The notes beneath the pieces are model-generated. The model worked only from the letters and a program-made list of their open reading frames with translations. It had not been told where the DNA came from and did not search any database. Below are positions 1-8,416 of a stretch of 64,000 nucleotides of DNA, in pieces. How positions within the stretch are numbered: the first letter of the stretch is position 1; each line of letters starts with the position of its first letter. This DNA is from Halobacterium hubeiense (GTDB lineage: Archaea; Halobacteriota; Halobacteria; Halobacteriales; Halobacteriaceae). The DNA lies in NCBI RefSeq assembly GCF_001488575.1, contig NZ_LN831302.1:1178001-1242000 (forward strand). Reading direction: 5' to 3'. The translations under genes and the position numbers were made by a program.

Positions 1-77
1 CGTGGCTCCGAGAGCGTCGTCGCAATCGTCTCGACGCGCTCTCGGGCCGTCATTGACTCGGTCCACGATTCGACCAT
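1..77 (-). CDS. N-terminal fragment of a haloarchaeal winged-helix regulator (DUF7342-like)
   Basis: Only the first 25 codons lie in the window; the gene runs off its left edge. The peptide starts MVESWTES and continues with TARERVETIATTLSEP. This resembles the opening of small haloarchaeal ArsR-like winged-helix proteins, in which a Trp-Thr-x-x-x-Thr segment precedes the first helix of the DNA-binding domain. The assignment is from pattern memory, because the recognition helix is outside the window. Two CCCA-type AT-rich dyads sit 23-57 bases upstream, where an autoregulated promoter would be expected. Confidence 0.5.
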   Translation of the reverse strand, partial: MVESWTESMTARERVETIATTLSEP

Positions 78-99
78 GATAGCGGATACGCAGCAGAAG

Positions 100-134
100 C
101 CCATATACTCTGGGGGCGAACCCAATATATTGGG
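100..134. promoter_or_regulatory. Twin CCCA/TGGG dyads with TATA-like cores
   Basis: A perfect 14-base palindrome, CCCAATATATTGGG, occupies 121-134. A looser relative, CCCATATACTCTGGG, occupies 100-114. Both have AT-rich centres in a very GC-rich background, so they can serve as TATA elements and as repressor half-sites together. They lie just upstream of the regulator whose start codon is at 77 on the minus strand. Binding by that regulator is an inference. Confidence 0.45.
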
Positions 135-214
135 AATACTGTTGTGAGCGGGAACTCGGCTCGACGTGGCAACCACCCCGGGCGAGGTGCTCGCGCACTG
201 CTATCCAGTCTCGC

Positions 215-1678
215 CTACTCGGTCCCGAGGTCGCGCCGCACCGCCTCGCGATCCACGGTCCCCGAGGCAGTCCGCGGCACTTCTTCGGCGAACGCAATCG
301 TTCGGGGATGCTTGTAGCCAGCGATCCGGTCCTCGCAGAACGCTCGGAGGTCGTCGGTGGTTACCGTTTCCTCGTCGGGGACGACGAGCGCGGCGACGCG
401 CTCGCCCCACTCCTCGTCGGTGACGCCGACGACGGCGGCGTCACCGACGGCGGGGTGGTCGCGGAGCACGGCCGCGACTTCCTCGGGGTGGACGTTCTCG
501 CCACCCGTGACGATTTGGTCGGTCTGGCGGCCGCCGACGTGGAGGAACCCCCCAGAGTCCACGAACCCGAAGTCGCCCGTACAGAGACCGTGCTGGCAGA
601 ACCGCTCGTCGTTCGCGTCAGCGGAGAGGTAGCCGGGCGTGACCGTCGGCCCGGAAACGACGAGTTCGCCCGTCTCGCCAGCCGGTAGGGCGTCGCCGTC
701 CTCGCCGACGACGGTCACCTCGGTGCCGAGAAGCGGCCGCCCCGAGCTGTCCGGGCGGTCGCGGGCCTCCGTCGCGTGCAGCGTCGCGACCTGCGAGGTG
801 GTCTCGGTCATCCCGAACGTCGGACAGACCGGAACGCCCGAGTCGAGCGCGCGCTCGACGAGTTCGGGCGGCGTGGGCGCACCGCCGACGAGCGCGAACC
901 GCAGGGTGTCCGGGACGCCGCCCGCGTCGAGCAGCCGCGAGAGCATCGTCGGGACCAGCGAGACGCCCGTGCAGTGGTGCGTGGCGAGCGCGTCGCGCAC
1001 GTCCTCGGCGTCGAAGCCGCGCGTGAGCACCGCCGTCGTCCCGTACAGCGCCGAGCGCAGGACGACCGAGAGCCCGCCCATGTGGTACAGCGACAGCGGA
1101 CAGAGCCAGCTGTCCTCGGGGAGCACGCCGAGCCGGAACGCCGAGGCGACAGCGCTCGCGGCGAAGTTCGCGTACGTCAGCCGGACCGCCTTCGGGTCGC
1201 CGGTCGTCCCCGACGTGAACATGACGGCGCGCGTGTCCGTCCACGAGAGATCCGCGGGCTCGACGGCGTCCGGCGACCGCGCGCCGAAGTGCTCGACGTC
1301 GCCCCCGGCGTCCACGCTCACGGCTGGTACGGGAAGCTCGCGGGCGGCGTCCGCGGTGTCGTCCTCGCAGACGACGAGGACGGGGCCGACGCGTTCGGCC
1401 TGCGCGCGGAGTTCGGGCGTCGCGAGCCGCGCGTTCAGCGGCACGAGCACCGCGCCGAGTCGAGCGCACGCGAACACCAGCCGGACGAACGCGGGGCGGT
1501 TCTCCATCAGCACCGCGACTCTATCGCCGTGCTGGACGCCACACGCGGCGAGCCGGCCCGCGGTCTCCTCGACCTCGGCGTCCAACTCGCGGAACGTCCA
1601 CGACGAGTCGGTCGCGGCGTCCACGAGCGCGGTCGCGTCGGGGTTGCTTCGCGTCTGGAGTGCAATCGCGTCACGCAT
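215..1678 (-). CDS. menE: o-Succinylbenzoate--CoA ligase (MenE)
   Basis: AMP-forming ligase of 487 residues that activates o-succinylbenzoate with ATP and CoA, a cytoplasmic step of menaquinone synthesis. The P-loop-like signature FTSGTTGDPKAVRL and the GMTETTSQV motif of the ANL superfamily are both present. The C-terminal A10 motif reads PRTASGTVDR, with Thr474 where most family members carry the catalytic lysine. The start overlaps the end of menC by 8 bases and menA-menC-menE are translationally coupled, which supports MenE over a generic acyl-CoA ligase. Confidence 0.9.
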   Translation of the reverse strand: MRDAIALQTRSNPDATALVDAATDSSWTFRELDAEVEETAGRLAACGVQHGDRVAVLMENRPAFVRLVFACARLGAVLVPLNARLATPELRAQAERVGPVLVVCEDDTADAARELPVPAVSVDAGGDVEHFGARSPDAVEPADLSWTDTRAVMFTSGTTGDPKAVRLTYANFAASAVASAFRLGVLPEDSWLCPLSLYHMGGLSVVLRSALYGTTAVLTRGFDAEDVRDALATHHCTGVSLVPTMLSRLLDAGGVPDTLRFALVGGAPTPPELVERALDSGVPVCPTFGMTETTSQVATLHATEARDRPDSSGRPLLGTEVTVVGEDGDALPAGETGELVVSGPTVTPGYLSADANDERFCQHGLCTGDFGFVDSGGFLHVGGRQTDQIVTGGENVHPEEVAAVLRDHPAVGDAAVVGVTDEEWGERVAALVVPDEETVTTDDLRAFCEDRIAGYKHPRTIAFAEEVPRTASGTVDREAVRRDLGTE

Positions 1679-2672
1679 CCGCGTTCACCTCCGGCAGATT
1701 GACGCCGTGACCCGGTTCCTCGGGCACGCGAATTCGGCCGTCTTCGACGGGCGCGGGGTCGGCCGCGAGGTCGTCGGCGAGCCGGTCGGCGGTCGCGAGC
1801 CCGCACGCGGGCACGCCGGGAATCGCGGCGGCGAGGTGGACAGCGGCGGTGCGCGCGACGACGGCGTCCACGGTCGTCGTCACGACGGGTTCGACGCCCG
1901 CGTCGCGAGCCTCGCGAGCGGCGTCGAGCGCGCGGTCCACGCCCCCGAGCGCCATCGGCTTCAGCACCACGCAGTCCGCGGCGTCGAAGATGTCGGCGAG
2001 CGCGTGTTCGGTCAGCGACTCGTCGAGCGCGACGCCGACCGGGCCGCCGCGGAGGTCGGCGTGCCCCGCGAGGTCGTCGGCTGGAAGCGGCTGTTCGACG
2101 TACTCGACACCGAGGTCGGCGAACGCGTCGAACGCCTCACGGGCCTGCTTGCGCGTCCACGCCCCGTTCGCGTCCGCGCGCAACGCCGCGTCAGTTTCGT
2201 CGGCGACCGCGCGGAGCCGTTCGGCGTCCGCTTCGACGGAGCGCGCCCCGACCTTCACTTTCACCGTCTCGAACCCCCGCTCGGCGGCGGCTCGCGCTTC
2301 CGCTACCGTCGCTTCAACGGAGCCGTCGCCGACGGTGGCGTTCACCGGGACTGACTCTGCGGGGTCGTCGGCGAGCGAGTGAGCGAGCGAGACGTTCTCG
2401 TTGCGGGCTTCTGCGTCGAGCTTTGCCAGCGAAACGGCGTTGCGTGCAGCAGGAGACCCCTGGCAGGCGGCGAGCGCGTCGTCCCAACTGTCGGCGTCGT
2501 CGGCGGCTTCGAGAGCGGTCTCGCAGGCGTCCAGCGGTTCGGTCCAGCCCGCCAGCGGCGTGGCTTCGCCGACACCACTGTTGCGAGCGAAAATGAACCC
2601 GCGGCGCTCGTCGATGGTGCCGCGAGCAGTCTCCAGTGGGCGCGCCAGCGGAAGCGAGAAGGAACGAATCAT
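1671..2672 (-). CDS. menC: o-Succinylbenzoate synthase (MenC)
   Basis: Enolase-superfamily dehydratase of 333 residues that converts SHCHC to o-succinylbenzoate. The metal and catalytic residues appear in order: the VKVKVG lysine pair, DANGAW, EQPL, ALDESL and LKPMALGG. The start MIRSFSLPLARPLETARG is chosen because its ATG overlaps the TGA of menA (ATGA), and the conserved N-terminal capping-domain sequence begins there. The frame stays open far upstream, but that part is antisense-like, arginine-rich shadow sequence. It forms an operon with menA and menE. Confidence 0.92.
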   Translation of the reverse strand: MIRSFSLPLARPLETARGTIDERRGFIFARNSGVGEATPLAGWTEPLDACETALEAADDADSWDDALAACQGSPAARNAVSLAKLDAEARNENVSLAHSLADDPAESVPVNATVGDGSVEATVAEARAAAERGFETVKVKVGARSVEADAERLRAVADETDAALRADANGAWTRKQAREAFDAFADLGVEYVEQPLPADDLAGHADLRGGPVGVALDESLTEHALADIFDAADCVVLKPMALGGVDRALDAAREARDAGVEPVVTTTVDAVVARTAAVHLAAAIPGVPACGLATADRLADDLAADPAPVEDGRIRVPEEPGHGVNLPEVNADA

Positions 2673-3601
2673 AGCGCGAGGGCAATCCCGAACAGCAGCG
2701 CGTACAGCGCGAGCAGCTGTCCGGTGCGCGTGAGCGCGGGGTTGAGCGCCTCGCCGTCCGTCCGCGTGAAAATCGTCTTCGTGACGCGGGCGGCGAGCGG
2801 GAGCGAGAGGTACGGGAGGAACACCGCGGGCTCGCCTGTCCGCGCGAAGAACCACGCCGGGACGGCGTACGCGAGCGCGAGCATCGCGACGAACTGGACG
2901 CGGGAGAACGTGTAGCCGAAGCGCACCGCGAGCGTGCGCTTGCCGGTCGTCTCGTCCTCCTCCTTGTCGCGGACGTTGTTCACGACGAGGACGTTCGTCG
3001 CGATAGCCGCGATAGGCAGGCTGGCGACGACCGACGACAACGTCACCGCGCCCTTGGGGATGCCCACCGGGATGCCCACGACGAAGCTCGCGGCCTGTAC
3101 GTAGTACGCGCCGGTGACGGCGACGACGCCGAAGAAGACGAACACGAAGAGGTCGCCGAGGCCATGGTAGCCCAGCGGGTACGGGCCGCCCGTGTACGCG
3201 ATGCCGGACGCGACGCTCACGAGGCCGACGACGAGGATAGGGACGCCGCCCACCCAGACGAGATAGGTGCCGACGAGGATGGCGGCGGCGAACGTGAGGT
3301 ACATCGCGCGCTTGACCTCGTCGGGCTCGATGAGGCCGCCCGCGGTAACGCGCGTGAACCCCTCGCGCTCCTCGGTGTCCGCGCCCTGCACGGCGTCGTA
3401 GTAGTCGTTCGCGAAGTTCGTGCCGACCTGGATGAGCGCGGCGCCGACGAACGCGGCGAGCGCGGGTAGCGGCGCGAACACGCCGTCGCGGACCGCCAGC
3501 CCGACCGCGACCAGGATGGGGGCGGCCGCGACCGGGAGCGTGTGCGGGCGCGCGGCGATGAGCCACGCCTCCCGCCGGGAGACGTCAGCCGTATCGGTCA
3601 T
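2669..3601 (-). CDS. menA: 1,4-Dihydroxy-2-naphthoate polyprenyltransferase (MenA)
   Basis: UbiA-family integral membrane prenyltransferase of 310 residues, which attaches the isoprenoid tail to dihydroxynaphthoate. The first aspartate-rich motif NDYYDAVQGAD and the second, VRDKEEDETTG, bind the Mg-diphosphate. About eight or nine hydrophobic segments are visible. I chose the start MTDTADVSRREAW; a longer start (MGALAQSRG...) is possible but lies in low-quality coding sequence. It is the first gene of the menA-menC-menE block and is divergent from the sensor kinase at 3717. Confidence 0.92.
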   Translation of the reverse strand: MTDTADVSRREAWLIAARPHTLPVAAAPILVAVGLAVRDGVFAPLPALAAFVGAALIQVGTNFANDYYDAVQGADTEEREGFTRVTAGGLIEPDEVKRAMYLTFAAAILVGTYLVWVGGVPILVVGLVSVASGIAYTGGPYPLGYHGLGDLFVFVFFGVVAVTGAYYVQAASFVVGIPVGIPKGAVTLSSVVASLPIAAIATNVLVVNNVRDKEEDETTGKRTLAVRFGYTFSRVQFVAMLALAYAVPAWFFARTGEPAVFLPYLSLPLAARVTKTIFTRTDGEALNPALTRTGQLLALYALLFGIALAL

Positions 3602-3683
3602 GCCCCGCGATTGGGCGAGCGCGCCCATAGCGGTGGCGGTCCCGGCGCTGTGGCGGTGGCGTCGTGGCCCGCCGCAAGCCGCA

Positions 3684-3704
3684 CGTATAAGTCGCTGAAG
3701 CGAC
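3684..3704 (+). promoter_or_regulatory. TATA box and overlapping inverted repeat of the 3717 kinase
   Basis: CGTATAAG lies 27-33 bases before the kinase ATG at 3717, as expected for a leaderless haloarchaeal transcript. It is followed immediately by GTCGCT-GA-AGCGAC (3691-3704), a perfect six-base-pair dyad between the TATA box and the predicted start site, a classic repressor position. Confidence 0.5.
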
Positions 3705-3716
3705 GTTTTCGAGGGG

Positions 3717-5375
3717 ATGGGGTTATCTCTCGTCTTTCTGGCGTATGTCGCCGCGTTCGGCGCCGCCGTCGTCGGGTGTGCGGTCGGCCTCCGACGCGCG
3801 CTCCGTGTCGCGGATGCTGGTACGCGCCGTGGGCTCGCCGGCGTGGTCGCGGGGAGCGGCGGCTGGGCGCTGTTCGAGCTCGCGTTCCTGGTCGCCCCCT
3901 CTGCGTTCCTGCAGTACGTCGCGTACGACCTCAGCCTCGTCGTCGGCCTCTCGACGGTGGGCGCGTGGCTGTACTTCTGCTCGGCGTACACGGGGCGGTC
4001 GTTCCACCACAACACCACCTACCGGCGGGCCGCAGTCGCCACGTACGTCAGCATCGTCGCGGTGAAGCTCACCAACCACGTTCACGGCCTCTACTTCACG
4101 ACGAGGGCCGTCGACTCCCCGTTTCCCCACCTCGCCATCCAGCACGGCACCATCCACTGGCTCGTCGCGGGGCTGTCGTACGCGCTGGTCGCCGTTGGCT
4201 TCTTCATGCTGTTCGAGCTGTTCCTCGAAGCCGACTACGACACGCGGCCGCTGGGCGCGCTCGTCGGGGTTACTGCCCTCCCCGTCGCGCTGGATGTCGT
4301 CGGGTTCGCGTCGCCGCTGCTCGTGGACATCAACTACGAGCCGCTGGGCGTCGCGGCGTTCGCGCTCGGCGTGCTCTACGTCTACGAGGAGGAGTTCCTC
4401 GCGGTCCAACTCACGGATGGCGTCGACGACGCGGTCGTCTACCTCGACGGCGCCGACCGCATCCGGGAGTCCAACGGCCGCGCCCGCGACCTGTTCGCCG
4501 CGCTCGGCGGCGCGACCGGCGAGCGCTTCGACGACGTGCTCCCCGACATCGCCGAGACGCTGGGGGACGACCACCCGGTCGTGGCGCGCGCCGACGACGG
4601 CGAGACGCGCTACTACCTCGTGACGGACACGTCGTTCTCGCTGGGGCAGTCCGACATCGGCCGCATGGTCGTGTTCAGCGACGTCACGCGCACCGAGCGC
4701 AAGCGCCGCGAACTTGAACGGCACAACGAACAGCTCGAGGGATTCGCGGCGGCCATTCGCCACGAGCTGTTGAACACGCTCCAGATTATCGGCGGGCGGG
4801 TCACCGTCGCCGGGAACGCCCTCGACAGCGGGGACGTCGAGGCCGCCCGCGAGTCGCTGCGCACCGCCTCGGAAACGACCGACCGGATGTCCGGCATCGT
4901 CGAGGACCTCTCGGTGCTGGCGCGCCACGGCAAGACCCTCGAAGACACCGAGCGCGTGGACTTCCGGGCGGCTGTCGCGGACGCGTGGGCGGACGCCGAC
5001 GTCGGCGACCTGTCGCTGTCCGTGGAGGGCGACGCGGACGTGGTCGCGGACCCGACGCGGGTTCGCGAACTCCTCGCAAGCGCGTTCGCGTTCGCCGCGC
5101 ACAACGGCGCCAGCGAGGTGACCGTCGAGCGCGGCGACGACTGGTTCGCAGTCGCGGGCGACGGCCGGCCGCCCGGCGACGCTGACCCCGAAGCGTTCTT
5201 CGAGTACGGGAGCGCCGTGCCGGACTCGGAAGCCGGTATCCTCCTGCCGAACGTGCGGATGCTGGCGGCCGTCCACGGCTGGTCGGCGAGCCTCGACACC
5301 GACTACGAGGACGGCGTGCGTGTGGTCGTCTCCGGGACGGGCAGCGTCAGCCGACCGGGAGACGACGCGGCTTAG
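3717..5375 (+). CDS. Seven-TM sensor histidine kinase with degenerate ATP-binding domain
   Basis: A 552-residue membrane protein. Residues 1-225 form about seven hydrophobic helices of the histidine-kinase N-terminal 7TM type. Residues 232-325 look like a PAS domain, and residues 335-405 a dimerisation domain with the H-box AIRHELLNTLQII (His349). The ATPase domain is eroded: the N-box asparagine position reads Ser455 (ELLASAFAFAAHNG) and the G1 box reads AGDGRPPGD. Kinase activity is therefore doubtful, and it may be a phosphatase or signal partner. No response regulator is adjacent. Its 3' end overlaps the BCCT gene by four bases. Confidence 0.85.
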   Translation: MGLSLVFLAYVAAFGAAVVGCAVGLRRALRVADAGTRRGLAGVVAGSGGWALFELAFLVAPSAFLQYVAYDLSLVVGLSTVGAWLYFCSAYTGRSFHHNTTYRRAAVATYVSIVAVKLTNHVHGLYFTTRAVDSPFPHLAIQHGTIHWLVAGLSYALVAVGFFMLFELFLEADYDTRPLGALVGVTALPVALDVVGFASPLLVDINYEPLGVAAFALGVLYVYEEEFLAVQLTDGVDDAVVYLDGADRIRESNGRARDLFAALGGATGERFDDVLPDIAETLGDDHPVVARADDGETRYYLVTDTSFSLGQSDIGRMVVFSDVTRTERKRRELERHNEQLEGFAAAIRHELLNTLQIIGGRVTVAGNALDSGDVEAARESLRTASETTDRMSGIVEDLSVLARHGKTLEDTERVDFRAAVADAWADADVGDLSLSVEGDADVVADPTRVRELLASAFAFAAHNGASEVTVERGDDWFAVAGDGRPPGDADPEAFFEYGSAVPDSEAGILLPNVRMLAAVHGWSASLDTDYEDGVRVVVSGTGSVSRPGDDAA

Positions 5376-6976
5376 TCGTCGTCGGCAGGCGGGACGTCGC
5401 TGGCGCGGTCCTGCTCGGAGAGCAGCGACCCGGGGTCGACGTCTACGCCGCTGTGGCTGTCGGCGTAGTCGCGGGCGGCGACGTAGCTGGCGTAGACGAC
5501 CGCAACGAGGAACACCGTGAACGGGAGCGCGAGAATCGGGGAGAGCGCCTCGATGGCCTCGAAGCTCTCCAGCTCCAGCGCCATCATCCCGAAGCCCGCC
5601 AGCAGCGCGCCCCACCACGCACGGTTCCGGGCGTTGGGGTCCTCGTCGCCGAGCGTGATGGCGGAGATCATGAACACCGCCGAGTCCAGCGACGTGATGA
5701 TGTAGCCCGCGATGACGAACACGAACAGCACCGCCAGCACTGTGCCGTACGGCGTGATGTTCAGCGCGGTGGCGATGGCGGCGGGGATGCCGTTGGCCGC
5801 CCACGCCTCGCTGACGGGGGCGACGTACTCGGGGGAGAGCACCCAGCCGCCGATGATGAGGTGTTGGAGCCATGAGAGGAACGCCGGCGCGATGACGAGC
5901 ACCACGAACATCTCGCGGATGGTGCGGCCCTTCGAGACGCGCGCGACGAAGCTCCCGACGAAGATGCTCCACGCCGCCCACCACGCCCACCAGAACCCGG
6001 TCCAGTTGGCGGCCCAGTTGCCGGCGGACATCGGGTCGGTGTAGAGCATTAGCCGCGTCATGTTGCCGAGCCAGACGCCCGTGGCGTCCAGCCCGAGTTC
6101 GAAGATGAACAGCGTCGGCCCGACGACTACCAACAGCGCCATCGCGGCGACGATGAACAGCATCGTCGCGCGCGCGGCGTTACGAATGCCCTTGCGGAGG
6201 CCGAGCCAGACGTCGGTGAGGAACACCGCGCCGATGAGCGCGAAGATGCCGTACGTGAGGAAGTTCGCCTCCATCCCGAAGACGCCGCTGAGGATGGCGG
6301 CCATCGTCTGTGAGCTGAACCCCAGCGTGGTGGCGATGCCGCCGATGCTGGCGACGATGGCGGCGAGGTCGACCGCCCAGTGGAAGCCCGGATACGAATC
6401 GGCGTCGACGATGCCCGACAGCATCGAGGACACCTTGTACTCGCCGACGCCCTGCGTGTAGACGATGATGCCGAACGCGAGCGCGACCGGGAGGTACCAC
6501 ATCGCCAGCCCGGGGAACGCCTCGTGGACGAACATGAACGCCAGCGCCAGCGACTCGATGGACGCGCCCTCCACGGGATAGGGCTGGGGCGGCGGGTTCT
6601 GGACGATGGAGATGGGTTCGCCGACCCCCCAGATGAGGATGGACGCGCCGAACCCGACGGTGAACACCATCGAGAGCCACGAGAGCGTGTCGAACTCCGG
6701 TTCGGCGTCCGGGCCGCCGATGCGGAGGCGGCCGTACCGGGAGAACGTCACCCCGAACACGAGCAACAGCAACACGAACCCGAGCAGGATGAACCACCAG
6801 CCGAAGTACGTGAGCACCCAATCGAAGGCGCCGTTCAGCGCGGTGCTGAGCGCGCTCGGGCGCGCGAACCCGAACGCCGCGAGCGCGACCATCGCGGTCA
6901 TCGTCACGCCGAACAGCGCGCGCTCGGGCCACGTCGCCCCGTCGAGGCCGAGGACGTACCAGAACCGACTGGTCAT
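5372..6976 (-). CDS. BCCT-family betaine/carnitine/choline transporter
   Basis: A 534-residue secondary transporter with about 12 membrane helices. The tryptophan-rich signature FWWAWWAAWSIFVGSFVARV followed by SKGRTIREM is the BCCT hallmark. The ILIWGVGEP segment before it also fits the family. Such carriers import glycine betaine or related compatible solutes with Na+ or H+, a normal need in a halophile. The substrate cannot be fixed from sequence. The hydrophilic tail from about residue 500 is acidic and may be regulatory. Confidence 0.92.
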   Translation of the reverse strand: MTSRFWYVLGLDGATWPERALFGVTMTAMVALAAFGFARPSALSTALNGAFDWVLTYFGWWFILLGFVLLLLVFGVTFSRYGRLRIGGPDAEPEFDTLSWLSMVFTVGFGASILIWGVGEPISIVQNPPPQPYPVEGASIESLALAFMFVHEAFPGLAMWYLPVALAFGIIVYTQGVGEYKVSSMLSGIVDADSYPGFHWAVDLAAIVASIGGIATTLGFSSQTMAAILSGVFGMEANFLTYGIFALIGAVFLTDVWLGLRKGIRNAARATMLFIVAAMALLVVVGPTLFIFELGLDATGVWLGNMTRLMLYTDPMSAGNWAANWTGFWWAWWAAWSIFVGSFVARVSKGRTIREMFVVLVIAPAFLSWLQHLIIGGWVLSPEYVAPVSEAWAANGIPAAIATALNITPYGTVLAVLFVFVIAGYIITSLDSAVFMISAITLGDEDPNARNRAWWGALLAGFGMMALELESFEAIEALSPILALPFTVFLVAVVYASYVAARDYADSHSGVDVDPGSLLSEQDRASDVPPADDD

Positions 6977-7197
6977 CGGTGTGCTGTGCCGGTCGCGGGT
7001 TCGGCTTCGCGGCTATCATGTGCGCGACGGCGAGCGCTGTCGCTCGGTCGCCGTAGCACTGTTCCGTACATCTTGCCCAATCTGAGCGCGGTTTCACGCA
7101 AAAGGGCGTCGTCTCGGCGTTTACCGGCGAGTGTGGCCGTCATCCGAACGGACGGGCCGCGCGGAACCGTGAGCTTACGAGCGCGTTACCGTAGAGG

Positions 7198-8416
7198 ATG
7201 ACTGGGCTGCCGTCCCGTCCCGGAGGTTCGGTGCCGCGGCGGTTCTACGCGCTGGCCGTCGCGCTCGCGCTCCTCGTCGCCGTGGAAGTGGTGGTGGGGC
7301 TGTGGACCGGCGAACTGGGGAACGCGACCGTGCTGCCGTTCGCCAACGAGTTCACCGTCGGGGTGTTGACGATGGTGCCGTTCGTCGCGGGCATCGCGTA
7401 CGCCGGGTACTGGCTCTCGGGGGACGCCGTCGAGCCGGCGCGCCACCGCCGCGTCTGGCTGTGGACGGTCGCCGGCGTCGCGGCCTCGCTGGTCGTGAAC
7501 GTCGCGCTGATAGCGGCGCTCCCCGCGGAGTCGCTGCTGGTGACGGTGGCGTGGCTGCGGTGGGCGTGCGCCGTCGGCGCTGGCGTCGGGGTCGCCATCG
7601 GCGTGACGGAGGCGCAGGCGATTCAGCGAGCGATGGATGCCGAACGCAGCGCCGTCCGCGCCGAACACCTCGAAACCCAGCGGGACCTCCTGGACTACCT
7701 CAACAGCCTGCTGCGCCACGAGGTGTTGAACGCGACGAACGTCATTTCGGGGTACGCCGAACTCCTGGCGGACGAACACGACCCCGGGTCGTCCGGCCGG
7801 GAGTACAGCCGGGCGATACGCGCGAAAAGCGAGGAGATGACTGAGGTCGTCAACGATGTGCGCGTGCTCCTCGAAGCGACGAAAGAATGCACCGACTTCG
7901 AGCGCGTCGACGTCGCCGAAGTCGTCCGCGAGGAAGCCGCGAAGCTCTCGGACCTCGACGGCGACGTGGTCGTCGAAACTGACCTGCCGGCGTCAGCGCA
8001 CGTCTACGCGGACGCGCTGCTGCCGCGCGTGTTCGGGAACGTGCTCGCGAACGCCGTCGAGCACAACGACAGCGACCCGCCACACGTCTGGGTCCGCGGG
8101 AGCGTCGACGACGGCGCCGTCACCATCGACGTCGAGGACGACGGCCACGGCGTGCCCGAGCAGGATGTCGAGACGCTGTTCGAGCGGCCGTCGCGGCGCG
8201 CCGCCGACCACGGCCTCGGCCTGTATCTGGTCGCGCGACTCGTCGAACACTACTGCGGGACCGCCGAACTCGTTGAGACCGGGCCGGAGGGCTCGACGTT
8301 CCGCGTCACGCTCTCCCCGAGAGCAGGCCGAGGAAGCCACCGCGTCACCGTTCGTCAGCCCGTCCGCCGAGCAGTCCCGCACTACCGACCTTGCCGCCGA
8401 CGGCGCCGGTCAGTAG
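7198..8416 (+). CDS. Four-TM sensor histidine kinase, 3' end frameshifted
   Basis: Intact catalytic motifs: H-box LLRHEVLNATNVI (His174), N-box NVLANAVEHND (Asn285), G1 EDDGHGVP and G2 DHGLGLYL. Four N-terminal hydrophobic helices (about 15-135) precede them, and no PAS domain is seen. After GSTFRVTLS the reading frame becomes arginine-rich and would run 230 bases antisense into menB. The next frame reads REQAEEATASPFV... and stops at 8416, seven bases into the menB end, with normal composition. A one-base gain in the CCCC run at 8315-8318 explains this. The end given assumes the corrected frame. Confidence 0.8.

Noticed and set aside
639-2354. Long open frame opposite menE/menC
   Set aside because: High GC leaves the complementary strand open. 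The translation is arginine/valine-rich with no domain, whereas the opposite strand encodes clear enzymes.
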